49,053 nucleotides of DNA from Bacteroidota bacterium (GTDB lineage Bacteria; Bacteroidota; Bacteroidia; Chitinophagales; Chitinophagaceae): assembly GCA_030706685.1 (NCBI GenBank), contig JAUZOA010000034.1, positions 1-49,053 on the forward strand, given 5' to 3'. Within the stretch, counting starts at the first letter, position 1; each line of letters starts with the position of its first letter. Under the pieces are notes generated by a model. The model had not been told where the DNA came from. It was given only the letters and a program-made list of their open reading frames with translations, and searched no databases. The position numbers and the translations under genes were made by a program. This document shows, in pieces, positions 8,664 through 16,702 of this stretch.

Positions 8664-10895
8664 TTATTTTTTCCCCGAAAGCAGTTCCATTGTCTTTTCA
8701 AAGCCTTTAGTATTGGAAAAAGAATTGATCGAGCGCACGACATCCTGTTTTTCTCTCTTGCTCAGGTGAAAATTCAGTGTGGCCTTATTTTCTTCTTTAT
8801 CCGCGGCATATTCGAACAGCACTTTATGAACATTTCTTTCGGGGTGATTGGCATAATAACTTAGCATGTCATTCTGGAAATATTCCATCATCTTAAACCA
8901 ATTATGCTGCAACAGCAGAAAGGGTTTGGTAGCATGATCGCTTATATCATCCGATAAATAAGGGGAATCCCAGCCTCCCGGGCTGCGGTCTCTTATTTGC
9001 ATGATCAATACTCCGCTTGTATTTTGCCGTATCCAGTCATCAAATGTTTCTAAAAAGCGAAGGATCGTTTCCAGGCCATAATTGTCGCGGAGACCAGCGT
9101 CCATCACGTCTATTACAGGATCGCTGGGCAGCCATACGTTGGGTAACACAATGGGAAAGGTCGCGTTCATTCTTAATGCTGTTAGCAGGCGCAGGCTGTA
9201 AGGATCCTGTTTTTTAAAAAAAGCTGTAAAGTCAACCGCATCGGGATCCATGAAAGAAAGCCTGGAAGTATCCTGCCAGCCCTGCATCATAAAACTCACC
9301 GGTTGCGTGCTGATGATCATTTTGCGGCTGTCCCTCGTCACTACCGAATTGAAGAACATCAAAGGAATAGCAGCGGCTTTTTCATCCTCTGTATAATCTT
9401 TGAGTTGCTTATTAAGTCGTCCTTTTGTATTGGTGTTTAGTTTTTCTTCAAATGCATAGCCCCTGTCTTTTACATAGGCATAGTCTCCTACCTTAAACTT
9501 TTGTGCAGGCGCAATCAGGTCCCGGGCAACAAAGGAAGAGAATACCGGGTTTAGAAGATCGGCTGATATATCATCAATGTATTGCGGGTCCTGCAAACGG
9601 ATATTTTGACCTTTTTGTTTCTCCCTGTACAATTCCCTGAAATAAGCAGCTCCAATCATACCCCCGGAAGCCCCGCTGACCAGGAATATATTTTTCATAA
9701 TATTTCCGTGGGTGATACTGTCCAGGTGCTGAAGCACACTCATCGTAAAAGTAGCGCTCCGGTGCCCTCCTCCGCTCGTACTTACTACAACCAATAAGGG
9801 CCGTGCACTGTCCTGTTTGCTTTTCCATTTTTCGAGGATGCTGATCATGTTTTGTTTGTCAGCCTCTTTCTTTTCTTCGGTGCATAAAGCGAGAAGGCCT
9901 TCCCGGGTATAAGAGGGTCTTTCGGTTTTATTGGCATAGTTTATTCCATACGCTTTGTTGCGGGGGTCTATCCAGTCGATCTTGTACAAAAAATTCAGCA
10001 TCATCACCAATAAAATGAGATAGGGGACACTCCAGCTTTGTAAAAAATAGGAAAAAGCTCCTGCTACGCCGATCAGTATGGAGAAGAAAATAGTGATGCT
10101 GGCGGCAGCAGGGATCTGGAAGGCCGGTGTTTCAAGAAAAAAACCGATGATGACCAGAAAAATAAACGCAGCAAATACACTGATGATAGCCGCAAAATGG
10201 TGACGCTTAAAAAGAGAATCGATAAATTCCGAAGTATAATGCTGTACATTTCTTGTACGTCTCAGGCGAAGAGGTGTTTCAAAATACCAGTCGGCTTTGA
10301 TAAGACTTCCTTCTTCAAACACTTCGCGGGGCGGGCGCAGATGAGTGATATATTCTTTGGGCTCGTTGATGACCGGCATCATCCGGCGGAATATTGACCG
10401 GTCGGCCCTGAAAAAATAGATAAATGATATGGCCATAATGAGCATGAGCCCGCTTAAGAATCCCCCGGCCAGGAAAAGAAAGTCGGTCGTATGGATAAGC
10501 TCTTTGTAATGAGCGAATTCATAGGCCCTGAAAAAATAAAAGATCAAAAACAGAGCAGGAATGATAAAATTATTGATGCAATATTTCAGGAAAGGGTTAG
10601 TAGTGGCAGCCAAAAAACGAAAATGCTTGCTGAACAAAATAAAGCTGCTGATATTCCAGCTCATAATAAACATCCCGATAGATATTCCCGCAATCGCTGA
10701 GCCAATAGCGTTTACATCCCCCAGGTATTCCGGCGCTAGGTATAAAGCATCCGCTCCAAACGTTTTCATAAACGTTCCGTTCACCGTGCTGAATAAGATA
10801 AACCAAAACAAAAGAAGGACCTGGTATTTCCTGAAATGCAGGAACAATAGCTGTATAGGAAAGGAATGATAAAATCCGTTTAGCCAGGCTTTCAT
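8664..10895 (-). CDS. Membrane protein with patatin-like phospholipase domain
   Basis: A 743-residue protein. The N-terminal 310 residues hold about seven hydrophobic segments (near 24-40, 62-84, 108-122, 138-162, 233-254, 262-284 and 288-304). The C-terminal half is a patatin-like lipase: glycine-rich oxyanion loop STSGGGHR at 372-379, nucleophile Ser410 in SGASGG, and the catalytic aspartate Asp599 in DAGLRDNYG. Both residues of the Ser/Asp dyad are present, so acyl hydrolysis of membrane lipids is expected. The fusion places the lipase next to the inner membrane. It is a single-gene unit. Confidence 0.85.
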   Translation of the reverse strand: MKAWLNGFYHSFPIQLLFLHFRKYQVLLLFWFILFSTVNGTFMKTFGADALYLAPEYLGDVNAIGSAIAGISIGMFIMSWNISSFILFSKHFRFLAATTNPFLKYCINNFIIPALFLIFYFFRAYEFAHYKELIHTTDFLFLAGGFLSGLMLIMAISFIYFFRADRSIFRRMMPVINEPKEYITHLRPPREVFEEGSLIKADWYFETPLRLRRTRNVQHYTSEFIDSLFKRHHFAAIISVFAAFIFLVIIGFFLETPAFQIPAAASITIFFSILIGVAGAFSYFLQSWSVPYLILLVMMLNFLYKIDWIDPRNKAYGINYANKTERPSYTREGLLALCTEEKKEADKQNMISILEKWKSKQDSARPLLVVVSTSGGGHRSATFTMSVLQHLDSITHGNIMKNIFLVSGASGGMIGAAYFRELYREKQKGQNIRLQDPQYIDDISADLLNPVFSSFVARDLIAPAQKFKVGDYAYVKDRGYAFEEKLNTNTKGRLNKQLKDYTEDEKAAAIPLMFFNSVVTRDSRKMIISTQPVSFMMQGWQDTSRLSFMDPDAVDFTAFFKKQDPYSLRLLTALRMNATFPIVLPNVWLPSDPVIDVMDAGLRDNYGLETILRFLETFDDWIRQNTSGVLIMQIRDRSPGGWDSPYLSDDISDHATKPFLLLQHNWFKMMEYFQNDMLSYYANHPERNVHKVLFEYAADKEENKATLNFHLSKREKQDVVRSINSFSNTKGFEKTMELLSGKK

Positions 10896-10955
10896 ATATC
10901 AAAACTGAATAACAATAAAAATACTCAAATAGCCGGATGAATTATAACTATTCCT

Positions 10956-11879
10956 TTATTTCATTTTCAGGCGGTAGGAGAATAAACTAATCGCAAGCAA
11001 CACACCGGACAAAAGGTGCAGTGGCTGGGCTACCGCAGGTATATTCATAAAGAACATTGCCAGGCCTGCGGCAAAAGAGCATAACATAAAAAACAAGATA
11101 ACCCGGCTATGCCTGGCAAGAATGGGTATGGATCGGGACCGGATGAATAAAAAGACACAGGCTGCTGCCACTATTGCCGCGAAACTCCGGTGAATAAGGA
11201 AATCCTGGCCCAGCTTGCCGATCCATAGATTTCTTTGCCCGTAATTCAGCCCTGACGCAATTTCATCTATCTGTTCTCTTACCCGGGTACCCAGTATTAT
11301 TTGAACCAGTACCAGGACAAGCGTAGTAACGGTAAGCGCTTTCAGGGATCTGCCGGCAATAACCTTACTGGCTTTAATCTTTGAAATGATAAGGACCGGT
11401 AATACCACGATAACCAGGGCTACGATCATGTGTGCTGTAACCTTTAAGGTTGCCAGGTTCGCATCAACCACTTTTTTGCCAAGCCATCCCTGGAAACCAA
11501 CCGCCAGCAGCATTAGCAAGGATATATAAAAAACGGAACGGTTATTATTCCTGAATTTCCTGAAGCTCCATATTGTATGGATAAAGATAAAAACGCCCAA
11601 TAAAGCTCCAAGCAGGCGATTCATATACTCTATCCAGGTGTGATAGACATTAAATGTATGGTCAATGTCCTGTTTTCGTAAATATTTTTCAAAATCAGGG
11701 GGTAGCTGGCTTGCGTTTACGGGAGGGATCCAGCGTCCAAAACAGGTCGGCCAATCGGGACAGCCCATCCCGCTTTGCGTCATTCTTACTACTGCACCGG
11801 CCACTATCACCAAAAGAACCATTATTAACACAAACCGGGTATACCGAAGATAAGAGGTGGTTGAATTCATTAAAGACAA
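10956..11879 (-). CDS. ctaA: Heme A synthase (COX15/CtaA family)
   Basis: A 307-residue multi-pass membrane protein that oxidises heme O to heme A for the aa3-type oxidase encoded near 36-39 kb. The family signature RMTQSGMGCPDWPTCFG is at residues 32-48, with Cys40 and Cys46. His80 and Glu84 lie in YHTWIEYMNRL, and further His residues sit in helices (101, 149 region, 233 region). Two ATGs are possible, 11879 and 11870. A TAACTTTG -7 element at 11884-11877 overlaps the first codon, which favours 11870 and a nearly leaderless mRNA. It is divergent from rnhB and unlinked from the oxidase cluster. Confidence 0.93.
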   Translation of the reverse strand: MSLMNSTTSYLRYTRFVLIMVLLVIVAGAVVRMTQSGMGCPDWPTCFGRWIPPVNASQLPPDFEKYLRKQDIDHTFNVYHTWIEYMNRLLGALLGVFIFIHTIWSFRKFRNNNRSVFYISLLMLLAVGFQGWLGKKVVDANLATLKVTAHMIVALVIVVLPVLIISKIKASKVIAGRSLKALTVTTLVLVLVQIILGTRVREQIDEIASGLNYGQRNLWIGKLGQDFLIHRSFAAIVAAACVFLFIRSRSIPILARHSRVILFFMLCSFAAGLAMFFMNIPAVAQPLHLLSGVLLAISLFSYRLKMK

Positions 11880-11943
11880 AGTTAGTCAGCCTGTGGGCAA
11901 AATAATTTCCAAGTAGATCTTTTTATAAAGAAATTGCAGCTTC

Positions 11944-12564
11944 ATGCTTTTGCCTTATTTCCAGGATGAGTTAGTTGAAGCCGGCTGTGATGAAGCGGGC
12001 CGCGGTTGCTATGCCGGGCCTGTGTTTGCAGCAGCAGTCATCTTACCCAAAGATTTTTATCATCCAGTACTCAACGATAGCAAGCTGCTTACAGCAGAAC
12101 AAAGAGAGGAACTGAAAGCTTTTATTAAAGCCCATGCCATTGCCTATGCTGTAGCCATGGTAGACAATGAAGAAATTGATAAGATCAATATTCTCCGCGC
12201 TTCCTTAAAAGCTATGCACCTCGCATTGGATAAATTAAGAAAGCGGCCTTCTTTTCTCCTGGTAGATGGTAATTATTTTACCCCCTATAAAAAACTAAAG
12301 CATGAATGTATCATAAAAGGCGATGGTATATATGCCAGCATTGCCGCTGCGAGCATTCTTGCCAAAACGCACCGGGATGCTTATATGAAACAATTGCACA
12401 AAGAATTTCCTTACTATAACTGGAAGCAGAATAAGGGCTATGGTACGGAAGAACACCGGGATGCCATACAAATTCATGGGCTTTGTAAATATCACCGCAA
12501 AAGCTTTGATATCGTACCTAAACAGATTAACCTCTTCGCTGGTGATATGCCCCGGCCTGTTTGA
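11944..12564 (+). CDS. rnhB: Ribonuclease HII
   Basis: A 206-residue enzyme that cleaves the RNA strand of RNA/DNA hybrids and nicks at misincorporated ribonucleotides. The acidic metal site is complete: Asp16 and Glu17 in CDEAGRG, Asp108 in LLVDGNY and Asp145 in ILAKTHRDA. The length is normal and the N-terminus is compact. It is divergent from ctaA across 64 bp. Confidence 0.95.
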   Translation: MLLPYFQDELVEAGCDEAGRGCYAGPVFAAAVILPKDFYHPVLNDSKLLTAEQREELKAFIKAHAIAYAVAMVDNEEIDKINILRASLKAMHLALDKLRKRPSFLLVDGNYFTPYKKLKHECIIKGDGIYASIAAASILAKTHRDAYMKQLHKEFPYYNWKQNKGYGTEEHRDAIQIHGLCKYHRKSFDIVPKQINLFAGDMPRPV

Positions 12565-12709
12565 AGGAAATATTTATTCTCCTGCTGGTCAAACCATTGT
12601 ATAGCCGATAGTAGTTTTACATCGTTAAAGTTTTCTTAGCGGCTAAACCTGCTCCATCCTTTCATGTCTTATACCTGAAACAATTATTACACTAACAAAA
12701 ACATCAGTC

Positions 12710-13012
12710 ATGAAAAAATTATTCGTACTCGGCGCTATACTTACTTTATTAGCCGTCTCTGCATCAGCGCAGGGTCCCGGCGAACGTACCCGCCAGCAAC
12801 GCATTGAAAGAGGTTTTAACAACGGGCAGCTTACCCGCCCGGAAAAATTCCGCCTTGAAAATGATCATCGCCGTATTAAAGCCGAAAGACGCAGGGCATT
12901 CAGCGATGGAAGGGTGACTCCAATGGAAAGGAGAAGGTTGCACAATATGAGGCGTCATGAAAACCGCGAAATATTCCGGTTAAAACACAATGGGCGCAGA
13001 AGGGTAATATAA
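12710..13012 (+). CDS. Small basic secreted protein with two helical repeats
   Basis: A 100-residue protein with a clear signal peptide ending ASAQ (residues 1-21). The mature part is very arginine-rich and contains two similar units: NNGQLTRPEKFRLEN and SDGRVTPMERRRLHN, each G-x-L/V-T-x-x-E-x-x-x-L followed by a basic helix. The pattern recalls small periplasmic helical proteins, but I cannot assign a function. An intrinsic terminator follows at 13058. It is likely a single-gene unit. Confidence 0.75.
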   Translation: MKKLFVLGAILTLLAVSASAQGPGERTRQQRIERGFNNGQLTRPEKFRLENDHRRIKAERRRAFSDGRVTPMERRRLHNMRRHENREIFRLKHNGRRRVI

Positions 13013-13057
13013 TTTGTCAGCCATCTATATACAGAAAGAATCTGCAGTTGAAAGTCA

Positions 13058-13090
13058 AAAGCATCGCACTAAAGCGGTGCTTTATTTTTT
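13058..13090 (+). terminator. Intrinsic terminator of the small basic-protein gene
   Basis: GCATCGC (13061-13067) pairs with GCGGTGC (13074-13080) with one G-U pair, extended by AAA/TTT, around an ACTAAA loop. TTTATTTTTT follows at 13081-13090. Confidence 0.85.
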
Positions 13091-13345
13091 TAACAGGGGG
13101 AAATTGAAACACAGTCCTATTGAGGCGTTGAACTTTCTCGACCTGATATTTGAAATGTTGACGAGAGGATCAGATGAAAAGGTAAATCCGCCATCTATTT
13201 TCACCCAGTCGCAATGAGGCACCCCGATTTGCATATTGAGCGTGGGTTCAAAAAATTGGAACGTCTTACCCGGCAATTTGTCCAGGTCCAGGTAATCCAG
13301 TTCATCATTTGTATAAGAAGTCAAAATATGACTGCTCCCCCGGTA
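13082..13345 (-). pseudogene. Remnant of an outer-membrane-type protein (C-terminal fragment)
   Basis: The minus-strand frame reads about 87 residues between an in-frame TAA at 13346-13348 and a stop at 13082. No ATG is available; only a TTG at 13324. The peptide has alternating beta-strand character and ends VNISNIRSRKFNASIGLCFN, FPLLKK, like the last strands of a Bacteroidota outer-membrane beta-barrel. It looks like the tail of a gene whose front is gone, trapped between the terminator at 13058 and the YrdC gene. A very short real gene with a TTG start is the alternative. Confidence 0.4.
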
Positions 13346-13365
13346 TTAAATGCTGCTTGCAGGGT

Positions 13366-13974
13366 TCAATCCTTCCATTCCCCGGCGCCTTTTCTTATTA
13401 CTGCATATTCATCGCCCGTGCAATCAATCACTGTAGAAGGTACTGTGCCCCCGATACCACCATCAATGACCATATCCACTTCGTTCATAAAATTTTCGTG
13501 CATGATCTCCGGGTCGGTATAATCCTCTATCATTTCACCGGGCAATGAAGCGCTGAGGATCGGCCGGCCCAGTTCCCTGACGATGGCCTTGGCAATATTA
13601 TTATCCGGTATACGAAGGCCGATCGTATCTTTTTTACTCTGCAAAATTTTTGGCACCATTTTGCTGGCCGGCAAAATAAAAGTATAAGGCCCGGGCAAAT
13701 ATTCTTTTAGTAGCCGGAAGGTAGATGTTGAAAGCTGTTTGGCATAATCACTCAGGTGGCTAAGGTCGGAGCAGATAAAAGATAGCTGGGCTTTTCTTGG
13801 ATCGACTTTTTTTATCCTGCATATTTTTTCAATAGCTTTTTGCTGGAAAATGTCGCAACCCAGACCATAGATGGTATCTGTAGGGTAAATGATCACTCCG
13901 CCCCGCTGAAGGGTTTCCACCACCGTCTTTATTTGCCGGGGCTGGGGATTATCGGGGTGAATACGAACAAGCAT
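13366..13974 (-). CDS. YrdC/YciO-type L-threonylcarbamoyladenylate synthase family protein
   Basis: A 202-residue single-domain YrdC-fold protein. The signature IIYPTDTIYGLGCD is at residues 28-41, followed by the basic stretch RIKKVDPRKAQLSF, which binds nucleotide and RNA in the family. Members make threonylcarbamoyl-AMP for the t6A modification of tRNAs; the DPRKAQLSF form is closer to YciO, whose activity in this step is weaker. There is no Sua5 C-terminal domain. It ends with a normal VIRKGAG tail. It is divergent from the cupin gene. Confidence 0.85.
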   Translation of the reverse strand: MLVRIHPDNPQPRQIKTVVETLQRGGVIIYPTDTIYGLGCDIFQQKAIEKICRIKKVDPRKAQLSFICSDLSHLSDYAKQLSTSTFRLLKEYLPGPYTFILPASKMVPKILQSKKDTIGLRIPDNNIAKAIVRELGRPILSASLPGEMIEDYTDPEIMHENFMNEVDMVIDGGIGGTVPSTVIDCTGDEYAVIRKGAGEWKD

Positions 13975-14119
13975 AGGGGGTTACTTAATAACTGTTTAGA
14001 TGCAAGTTTTTTATAAAATATAATGCGCGTCAGCGGGGCATAAAACTACAAGTGTTTTGCCAAAAATTGCTTTATATCAACCTCTAATTGGCTAACAATT
14101 AGTATTTTCCCCTATGATT

Positions 14120-14127
14120 TATATTTG
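14120..14127 (+). promoter_or_regulatory. Candidate -7 element upstream of the cupin gene
   Basis: TATATTTG fits TAnnTTTG and lies 15 bp before the ATG at 14143. No convincing TTG is seen 19-21 nt upstream, so this is half a promoter at best. Confidence 0.35.
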
Positions 14128-14142
14128 CACAAATGGCTTGCT

Positions 14143-15024
14143 ATGCAATTAAAACCGGTTAAGACAGTTGATTCCATAGAACCCGGGGTTTTTAAAAAAG
14201 AATTTTATCAACCCGGTGTCCCTGTGGTCATAAAAGACCTTGCGAAAAACTGGCCCGCATCTACCAAATGGAACTGGGATTATTTTAAAAGCCTGGTCGG
14301 GGATAAGAAGGTTCCGCTTTATAATAATATAAAAAGCGATGCCTATACGCCTATTAACAAGGCGGATGACTATAAAACATTCGGCGAATACATCGATATG
14401 ATCAGCAAAGGCCCCGCCGGCTGGCGCATCTTTTTGTTCAACATATTTGATCATGCACCTCAACTGATCAACGATTTTACCTGGCCGGAACACCTGATGA
14501 CGGGTTTTGTAAAAAAATACCCGATGCTTTTTACCGGGGGCGCCACGTCGATCACTCATATGCATTTTGATATTGATATGTCGCATATCCTGCATACCCA
14601 GTTTGCAGGAAGAAAAAGAATATTATTGTTTCCATATTCCGAGCAACACAAACTTTACCGGAAGCCATTCGAGGTATTAAGCCTTGCTGATTTTTCCCAT
14701 TATCATGAGGGTAATGGAACGCCCGATTACAAACAATTTCCGGCCTTAAAGCTGGCACAGGGATATGATTTTATATTGGAGCCCGGCGATACATTATTTA
14801 TGCCGGCCGGGTACTGGCATCACATGGAATATTTAGAAAGTGGTTTTGCCATGAGCTTGCGGGCTTTGCAGCCTTCCCTGGGCGGCAAGTTAAAAGGTGT
14901 CTGGAATTTATTTGGTATGCGCAGCATTGATACCATGATGAAGAAAACAGCGCCGAAATGGTGGTATGAGAGTAAGAAGAAGAAGATATTTGCTAATGCG
15001 GAAAAAGAATTAATGCACACGTGA
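14143..15024 (+). CDS. Cupin-like/JmjC-type Fe(II)-2-oxoglutarate dioxygenase
   Basis: A 293-residue cupin_8/JmjC-like protein. The iron ligands are visible as HFD (His141, Asp143) and a later His in GYWHHME (226/227). The strand GDTLFMPAGYWHH is typical of this family of protein or tRNA hydroxylases. The ATG at 14143 is preferred to the TTG at 14125. A lysine or asparagine residue on a ribosomal or other protein is a possible target, but nothing here shows which. A very strong bidirectional terminator closes the gene. Confidence 0.85.
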   Translation: MQLKPVKTVDSIEPGVFKKEFYQPGVPVVIKDLAKNWPASTKWNWDYFKSLVGDKKVPLYNNIKSDAYTPINKADDYKTFGEYIDMISKGPAGWRIFLFNIFDHAPQLINDFTWPEHLMTGFVKKYPMLFTGGATSITHMHFDIDMSHILHTQFAGRKRILLFPYSEQHKLYRKPFEVLSLADFSHYHEGNGTPDYKQFPALKLAQGYDFILEPGDTLFMPAGYWHHMEYLESGFAMSLRALQPSLGGKLKGVWNLFGMRSIDTMMKKTAPKWWYESKKKKIFANAEKELMHT

Positions 15025-15067
15025 TATAATCAAAAAGCCCCGGTTGCCGGGGCTTTTTGATTATATC
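15023..15067. terminator. Bidirectional terminator, perfect 21-bp stem
   Basis: Bases 15023-15043 are perfectly complementary to 15047-15067 around a 3-nt loop. The stem has a GC core (GCCCCGG) with AAAAA on one side and TTTTT on the other, so each strand gives a GC hairpin and U-tract. It starts within the stop codon of the cupin gene and ends 14 bp before the end of korB. Confidence 0.93.
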
Positions 15068-15080
15068 ATTTCATTATTTG

Positions 15081-16106
15081 TTAATTAATCGTCCACACTT
15101 CATTCCCTTTGAGCAGCTTATCGAGGTCAGCTACTTTCTTTGCCTTGGCATCTTCTATTTGCAGCGCCATAACTTCTTCATAACAAGGCCTGTCCGTTTG
15201 GTAGAATACGCCAAAAGGTCTTGGTAAATGGCCTTCTATTCTCGGATCATCAAAAACACGGACGAGAATTTGCGCTTTATACATATCATGTTCATCATGT
15301 ATCCAGAGGTCATCAGCGCTATACCCGTCTGCGAGGTTAACTATTTTGGGTGTAAATCCATCCAGCCTGATACCTTTTTCATTGTGGGTACCAAATAAAA
15401 GTGGTTTCCCTTTTTCCAGGAAAATAGTTTCATTTGCTTTACTGGCTTTTTCTGTATAAACCTCGAATGCACCGTCATTAAAGATGTTGCAATTTTGGTA
15501 TATCTCTAAAAAGGAAGCGCCTTTATGCTGGTTAGACCTCAGCAACATCGCCTGCATGTGTTTGGGATCACGATCCATTGTCCTTGCCACAAAAGTCGCA
15601 TCGGCGCCCAGGGCAAGAGCTAATGGATTAAAGGGATGGTCAATGCTTCCAAAGGGAGTTGATTTGGTGATCTTATGTTCTTCGGATGTCGGAGAGTATT
15701 GTCCCTTGGTCAAACCATAGATCTGGTTATTGAACAATAAAATATTCACGTCAAAATTGCGGCGCAGCAAATGAATGGTGTGATTGCCACCGATACTTAA
15801 GCTGTCACCATCGCCCGTCACAATCCATACACTCAGATCAGGACGCGCGGCCTTTAAGCCCGATGCAATAGCCGTAGCCCTGCCATGGATCGAATGCATT
15901 CCATACGTATTCATATAATAAGGAAACCGGCTGCTGCAGCCGATACCTGATATGATCACGATATTTTCCCTCGGCAGGCCAAGGGTGGGCATTACTTTCT
16001 GCACCTGAGCCAAAATAGAGTAATCTCCGCATCCGGGGCACCAACGCACTTCCTGGTCGGTAGCAAAATCTTTGGCGGTTAATTGTGAAGTAGCTGTTTC
16101 TGACAT
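15081..16106 (-). CDS. korB: 2-oxoacid:ferredoxin oxidoreductase, beta subunit
   Basis: A 341-residue thiamine-diphosphate-binding subunit of the KorAB type, which oxidises 2-oxoglutarate or another 2-oxoacid to the acyl-CoA and reduces ferredoxin. CPGCGD at residues 23-28 and Cys57 are cluster-ligand positions. The ThDP motif runs from GDGDS (98-102) to FNNQIYGLT (125-133). A C-terminal extension is present, as in KorB proteins of Bacteroidota. The alpha subunit, usually the adjacent upstream gene, is missing here: the neighbours are the cupin gene and a divergent cytochrome. A TAAATTTG -7 element lies at 16139-16132. Confidence 0.92.
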   Translation of the reverse strand: MSETATSQLTAKDFATDQEVRWCPGCGDYSILAQVQKVMPTLGLPRENIVIISGIGCSSRFPYYMNTYGMHSIHGRATAIASGLKAARPDLSVWIVTGDGDSLSIGGNHTIHLLRRNFDVNILLFNNQIYGLTKGQYSPTSEEHKITKSTPFGSIDHPFNPLALALGADATFVARTMDRDPKHMQAMLLRSNQHKGASFLEIYQNCNIFNDGAFEVYTEKASKANETIFLEKGKPLLFGTHNEKGIRLDGFTPKIVNLADGYSADDLWIHDEHDMYKAQILVRVFDDPRIEGHLPRPFGVFYQTDRPCYEEVMALQIEDAKAKKVADLDKLLKGNEVWTIN

Positions 16107-16303
16107 AAAAAGAATTGGTTACAAATTTACAAAAGGCAGGTATATGAACATAGCTATTTTATAAGATAAAAATTCTTTCCCTGTCCTCTTGACTTAATTT
16201 AACAATCCCGGATCGCTGTTTTATCAAGAATTACCCGCTATTCATCACAGAAAATCGTCCCAATCGGGTATAGTTTGTATTTTGAACAATTAAATTCAGA
16301 TTG

Positions 16304-16702
16304 ATGATCTCAAGTCGCCGGTTGGTAACCTTGTCGGGCATTGTCATTTTTGTAACGGTGGGTATGGCGGCCACCCGCCTGCCCAATAAGCCCCGGAACC
16401 TGAAAGTATTGCCCGGGGATATCAGCAATGAAATGCTTGACAGTATTATGCACTCTTACAATAAAGCATTGGGGGTTAACTGCTCCTTTTGCCATGCACC
16501 TTATAAAAACATACCCGACAGCTTAAATTATGAACTGGATGAAAACCCCAGGAAAGAGGAGGCGAGGAAAATGATGCGTCTTACTATTGCTGTGAATAAG
16601 GGTTATTTCTATTATGACAGTGCCCAAAGGCCGGAATATCTCAAAGTAGTAACTTGTATAACCTGCCATCGAGGCGACCCCATGCCGGCAGATCTAAAAT
16701 GA
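16304..16702 (+). CDS. Small diheme cytochrome c (reaction-centre cytochrome-like family)
   Basis: A 132-residue protein with an N-terminal signal or anchor (residues 7-23). Two heme c sites are present: CSFCH at 60-64 and CITCH at 118-122. The sequence between them (LGVNCSFCHAPYKNIPDSLN ... YDSAQRPEYLKVVTCITCHR) matches the small cytochromes annotated in non-photosynthetic Bacteroidota under the photosynthetic reaction-centre cytochrome family. It probably carries electrons in the periplasm. The start is ATG 16304; a TTG precedes it. The stop codon directly abuts that of the convergent amidase gene. Confidence 0.8.
   Translation: MISSRRLVTLSGIVIFVTVGMAATRLPNKPRNLKVLPGDISNEMLDSIMHSYNKALGVNCSFCHAPYKNIPDSLNYELDENPRKEEARKMMRLTIAVNKGYFYYDSAQRPEYLKVVTCITCHRGDPMPADLK

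Noticed and set aside
13014-13217. 67-residue frame on the plus strand
   Set aside because: It crosses the intrinsic terminator at 13058 and is antisense to the outer-membrane remnant.
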